Source of the DNA: Pseudoalteromonas luteoviolacea NCIMB 1944
GTDB taxonomy: Bacteria; Pseudomonadota; Gammaproteobacteria; Enterobacterales; Alteromonadaceae
Direction of reading: 5' to 3'
Length of the DNA stretch: 64,000 bases
Assembly: GCF_001625565.1 (NCBI RefSeq)
Contig: NZ_AUXS01000064.1
Location: 62,001-126,000 of the forward strand
Part shown: positions 60,764 to 64,000 of the stretch, piece by piece
How the letters are laid out: each line of letters starts with the position of its first letter
How positions within the stretch are numbered: position 1 is the stretch's first letter
Position numbers and translations under genes: made by a program
The notes under the pieces: model-generated
Told to the model about the DNA's origin: nothing
The model's database searches: none
The model's input: the letters and a program-made list of their open reading frames with translations, nothing else

Positions 60764-62416
60764 ATGAAACATAACATTCTAACAAGCACGAAACACACAT
60801 TACTTGCCCTTGGCGTTGCGTCTGCGCTTGGTGCTACAACTGCACATGCAGCTGCATCTGAACGTATGATTGTCACATTAAAACAAGAATCGATGGCAAA
60901 TGCGCTACCAGTTGCGTTATCACAAGCTGAGATGGCTGATTTTAAATCTCAGTCTCTTGAATTGTTCGCAAATGACATCAATGCACAAGCGATTAAAACA
61001 CTACCTAATATCAACGCAGTTGTTATGGAATTAACTCCTGAGCAGCTTAAACAACTTGAGGCTGATGGTAATGTTGCCACTGTTGAAGTTGACCCTAAAC
61101 GTTTCGTTCCTGAAGCGATTGATGCAAGCATAGCTCCTTTTGCTGAGTCAACACCCTACGGTATTACTATGGTTCAAGCTCAACTAGTCAGCGATGCAGC
61201 AGCAGCTAACCGTAAAGTATGTATCATGGACACAGGTTACCACCGTGACCATGAAGACCTTGTAAGTGTTGGTGTGACAGGTGATGACGGCTATGGTTCA
61301 AACGATACGGGCCTTTGGCACAATGATGGACACGGTCACGGTACTCACGTTGCAGGTACTATTGCAGCATTAGGCGGCAATGGCACAGGCGTTGTAGGTG
61401 TGAATGCATCTGGCAACCTAAAACTACATATTGTTAAAGTTTTCAATGACTCTGGTCGTTGGGCTTATGGTTCTGACCTCATTGAAGCAATCAATCAGTG
61501 TGAAGCTGCTGGCGCTAACGTAACAAGCATGAGCCTTGGCGGAAGTGGCAGCTCAACAGCGGAAAGAAATGCATTTGACCAAAGCTACCAGCGCGGCATG
61601 CTACACATTGCAGCAGCGGGTAATGGTGGTAACAGTGCTCTGAGCTATCCAGCTTCCTATGACAACGTTGTTTCTGTTGCTGCTGTTGACAGCTCAGAAA
61701 ACAAAGCGTCTTTCTCACAGTATAACAGCCAAGTTGAAATTGCAGGTCCAGGTGTTGGCGTAAACTCAACATGGAACAATGGTGGCTACAGAAGCATCAG
61801 TGGTACATCCATGGCAACGCCTCACGTATCAGGTGTTGCAGCACTAGTTTGGAGTAACTTCCCACAGTGTTCTAACGCTCAAATTCGTGCAGCCTTAAAT
61901 GCAACAGCAAAAGACAAAGGCGCTGCGGGTCGCGATACATCATATGGTCACGGTATCGTTCAAGCAAAAGCTGCGTATGATTACTTGGCACAAAGCTGTG
62001 GTGGTGGCGTTGATCCTGCACCTGTTGCAAACTTCACATTCTCTACTTCAGGCCTAACTGCAACATTCACAAATGGCTCAACTGCTGGTACGTATAACTG
62101 GACATTTGGCGACGGAAACTCAAGTTCACAGAGCTCACCAAGCCACACTTATGCTCAAGCTGGTGCGTATAACGTAACACTTAAAGTTACGAACGCTGCT
62201 GGCGACTTTGATACAGTTGTTAAGCAAGTAACTGTTGAAGATGCAGTAACACCTCCTGGATGTTCTGGTCTAAGTGCTTGGAGTGCGTCAACGTTCTATC
62301 GTGTTGGTGACCGAGTGTCGTATAAAGGCTATGAGTACAAATCGACTTGGTGGTCACGTGGTGCTCAACCAGACATCTTCAGCAATGTTTGGAACAAAGT
62401 AGGTAAATGTAATTAA
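60764..62416 (+). CDS. Secreted S8 serine protease with PKD and chitin-binding-like domains
   Basis: A 550-residue exported subtilase. The signal peptide ends near AHA (residue 29), an I9-type propeptide covers about 32-115, and the catalytic domain has the triad D156 (VCIMDTGYH), H192 (HGHGTHVAGT) and S349 (GTSMATPHVSG), with oxyanion N287 (AAAGNGG). A PKD domain (about 418-492, YNWTFGDGNSSS) and a CBM5/12-type domain (about 498-550, WSASTFYRVGDRVSYKGYEYKSTWW) follow, likely for binding chitin or insoluble protein. Probably secreted by the type II system. Convergent with an EamA gene eight bases away; the terminator lies inside that gene. Confidence 0.96.
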   Translation: MKHNILTSTKHTLLALGVASALGATTAHAAASERMIVTLKQESMANALPVALSQAEMADFKSQSLELFANDINAQAIKTLPNINAVVMELTPEQLKQLEADGNVATVEVDPKRFVPEAIDASIAPFAESTPYGITMVQAQLVSDAAAANRKVCIMDTGYHRDHEDLVSVGVTGDDGYGSNDTGLWHNDGHGHGTHVAGTIAALGGNGTGVVGVNASGNLKLHIVKVFNDSGRWAYGSDLIEAINQCEAAGANVTSMSLGGSGSSTAERNAFDQSYQRGMLHIAAAGNGGNSALSYPASYDNVVSVAAVDSSENKASFSQYNSQVEIAGPGVGVNSTWNNGGYRSISGTSMATPHVSGVAALVWSNFPQCSNAQIRAALNATAKDKGAAGRDTSYGHGIVQAKAAYDYLAQSCGGGVDPAPVANFTFSTSGLTATFTNGSTAGTYNWTFGDGNSSSQSSPSHTYAQAGAYNVTLKVTNAAGDFDTVVKQVTVEDAVTPPGCSGLSAWSASTFYRVGDRVSYKGYEYKSTWWSRGAQPDIFSNVWNKVGKCN

Positions 62417-62424
62417 TTCATAAC

Positions 62425-63243
62425 CTATTGCGAGAATAAAATACTCGTACACAATATAACCCCAACACAGGTCCACTGAGTTGGGGTTAGTTTTTCTTTA
62501 AATACGTAAACTCCGATTAAACCAGCCCCGATTATGCCAATTGCTCTTTTAAGCGCTTCTAAAATACCTGGTTGAATAGATTGCAAAGCAATGAATTGCA
62601 ATGTCACAGCCAAAGAAAAACACAAAGCGGCTAATATCCACATTGCTTTATGCTTGTTAAGTTTATCAAGCGCCAATGTAGGCCTAAACAAAATCGAATT
62701 AAGTACTAACACGATAAATGTGACATACAGAATATGAAAATCCACCGGGCTATGCTGCAAAGCTTGCTTGTCAAAAACAATACATAGACCCCAACAAAAT
62801 GACGTTACCAAGATATACCCCACTCCTGGCTCTTGAACTGACAGCCTACCTCCTTGCAGTATGAATGACGCCAGTACCAGTACCCCGACCGCAACAGCTT
62901 CTGTTAGACTTAACGCTTCTCTCATCCAAATCCAAGCCGCAGAACCTGCGATCACAGGTGTCAAACATAACATAGGTAACATAACAGCCACCTTGCCTAA
63001 CGCCAAAGCCCGGATAAAACACACACTCCCCACGCCAGCCAATACGCCACTGATTGTTGCCGGATAGAAATAGTCAAACTGAGGCAGTGCTCGGCTGAAA
63101 GATAACCAATAAGCAAAGTATGCTGGCAACACAGTCGCGCTAAATACAACAGACATTGCTGGAGCAGAAAAGAATGCTGACAATCGCTTCCTAGCATAGT
63201 CAAATCCAACCCAACAAAAGGCACTTAATAGGGCAAATTCCAT
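62425..63243 (-). CDS. EamA family transporter (DMT superfamily)
   Basis: An inner-membrane protein of about 272 residues with ten predicted helices in two EamA halves: MEFALLSAFCWVGFDYARKR at the start and IIGAGLIGVYVFKEKLTPTQWTCVGVIL near the end (the second-half EamA motif). The substrate is unknown. The frame reaches 63276 and would overlap the preceding gene by 20 bases; I prefer the ATG at 63241-63243. It lies 13 bases after the phosphotransferase gene and is probably co-transcribed. Confidence 0.9.
   Translation of the reverse strand: MEFALLSAFCWVGFDYARKRLSAFFSAPAMSVVFSATVLPAYFAYWLSFSRALPQFDYFYPATISGVLAGVGSVCFIRALALGKVAVMLPMLCLTPVIAGSAAWIWMREALSLTEAVAVGVLVLASFILQGGRLSVQEPGVGYILVTSFCWGLCIVFDKQALQHSPVDFHILYVTFIVLVLNSILFRPTLALDKLNKHKAMWILAALCFSLAVTLQFIALQSIQPGILEALKRAIGIIGAGLIGVYVFKEKLTPTQWTCVGVILCTSILFSQ
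62458..62495 (+). terminator. Terminator of the protease gene, inside the EamA coding end
   Basis: A perfect nine-base stem (AACCCCAAC and GTTGGGGTT) with a 13-base loop, followed by AGTTTTTC. It serves the plus-strand protease gene but lies within the 3' coding part of the EamA gene on the other strand. Confidence 0.7.
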
Positions 63244-63256
63244 ACTTATGACTAAC

Positions 63257-64000
63257 TTATAATTTGCTAAGCGCAAGTTGTGTTTGGGTTTTCATATACT
63301 GATTGATCTTAGGGTGCTCGGGTTTCCAACCAGCCAAAAAACGATGAAAGTCGGCCCATATAAAACACCAACTTTCTCGCCACTCACTTTCCAATAGTTC
63401 TATATCTATTGAAGCGTTTTGATTTTTAATCAGCTCTTTTAATTCCGAAAAATAAATATCCAAAAAATATGCTGCATGGGAGCTGAGCTGCTCAGCATTT
63501 AGCACTGTTGTGAATAGCAACATGACATCTGCGAGTCCTGTCCCAATGCCCGTATGTTGAAAATCGTAACCCATCACTGAACTATCATTGAACGCAAAGT
63601 TTGCAAGTTTAGCATCGCCATGGATCAGCGTTTTAAAACTCACCGCATCGAGCTTTTCATTAATTGCATGAGCCGCACGCTTTAGCGGCGAGTCTGGCAT
63701 TTTTTCAAATTCGTCAGGTCGAGTTTTCAAATGCCAGTAATTACCATAACCCAACAAACCAAATGAAGACTCACCTCCGCCAACTCGCATCCAATTTGCA
63801 TGAAAACCCGCTAGCCATTTAAGAGTGCGTTCAATATCACCATGACTCGCCTCGGCTATATTATGAAAACCATGTTGCTCGAAGTCTTCCAGTAACGTAA
63901 CAAAAGTCCCATCAAATTCATGTAACTCAATTACCTTAGGTGTGTAACACGGCAAAGGTAGGCTTACGGCATAATACGTGTAAAAATACTGTTCTTTAAC
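63257..64000 (-). CDS. Phosphotransferase of the APH/EcKinase-like family, 5' end cut
   Basis: The C-terminal 248 residues of a small-molecule kinase; the frame stays open to base 64000, so the N-terminal part is outside the window. Kinase motifs are clear: VTLLEDF, the catalytic loop TLIHGDAKLANFAFND and the metal-binding VMGYDFQHTGIGTGLADVM (the DFG-like aspartate). A start inside the window (TTG at 63955) would remove part of the kinase domain and is rejected. The substrate is unknown; ecdysteroid-kinase-like or choline-kinase-like roles are typical of the family. Confidence 0.85.
   Translation of the reverse strand, partial: VKEQYFYTYYAVSLPLPCYTPKVIELHEFDGTFVTLLEDFEQHGFHNIAEASHGDIERTLKWLAGFHANWMRVGGGESSFGLLGYGNYWHLKTRPDEFEKMPDSPLKRAAHAINEKLDAVSFKTLIHGDAKLANFAFNDSSVMGYDFQHTGIGTGLADVMLLFTTVLNAEQLSSHAAYFLDIYFSELKELIKNQNASIDIELLESEWRESWCFIWADFHRFLAGWKPEHPKINQYMKTQTQLALSKL

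Noticed and set aside
1..64000. CRISPR arrays, insertion sequences, phage genes, tRNA and rRNA genes
   Set aside because: I looked for regularly spaced direct repeats, transposase or integrase motifs, and tRNA-like cloverleaf ends, and saw none I could support.

Overview
The window looks like chromosomal DNA of a marine gammaproteobacterium of the Alteromonadales, most likely Pseudoalteromonas. The reasons are low-to-moderate GC, gammaproteobacterial housekeeping genes (HU, RluF, ZapE, RNase Z, RhlE-type helicase, type B L31/L36), an AST arginine-catabolism cluster, a TonB-dependent receptor, and large secreted proteins (an S8 protease with PKD and chitin-binding-like domains, and an Asp-box/cadherin protein with a GlyGly-CTERM-like tail). 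The genus is inferred from protein resemblance; there is no rRNA here. I see no tRNA, rRNA, insertion sequence, phage gene or CRISPR array.

Layout. 1-207: 3' part of an HU gene. 360-8876 (minus): one tight ten-gene operon headed by an ECF sigma factor (RpoE) and its zinc anti-sigma factor ChrR, followed by a DUF523/DUF1722 protein, photolyase, an NTF2-like protein, an SDR, a FAD oxidoreductase, DUF1365, a Cfa-like methyltransferase and a DUF2878 membrane protein. This has the look of a singlet-oxygen/photo-oxidative response with a lipid-modifying module. 8935-10803: LON-domain protein, alkyltransferase-like protein and LysR regulator, divergent from an RND efflux pair (10911-15058). 15081-19502: RluF, then an operon of an EAL/HDOD protein, DUF418 and an orphan periplasmic binding protein. 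19644-31576: complete glycogen operon (CBM48 protein, malQ, glgB, glgX, glgP, glgC, glgA). 32033: GGDEF/EAL protein. 33955-37677: Lrp-type regulator divergent from astC-astA-DUF1338. 37850-40763: AraC regulator, PPK2 and DUF2252. 40749-46989: RNase Z, isochorismatase-like hydrolase, two unknown small proteins, AbgT transporter, GST, ZapE. 47393-54475: TonB receptor, DEAD helicase, DapA-like protein, DUF6058-like protein, an acidic small protein, rpmE2-rpmJ2. 54620-64000: GlyGly-CTERM protein, cytochrome b562, a second orphan binding protein, secreted serine protease, EamA transporter, and a phosphotransferase cut by the window end.

The most rewarding places for a second look are the RpoE-ChrR operon, whose Cfa homologue has lost two of the bicarbonate-site residues of true cyclopropane synthases and may make another modified fatty acid; the EAL/HDOD-DUF418-binding protein operon together with its unlinked binding-protein paralogue; the AraC-PPK2-DUF2252 cassette; and the ast cluster, which has a DUF1338 gene but no astD. 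Statements about families come from recognising motifs by eye; no database search was run.
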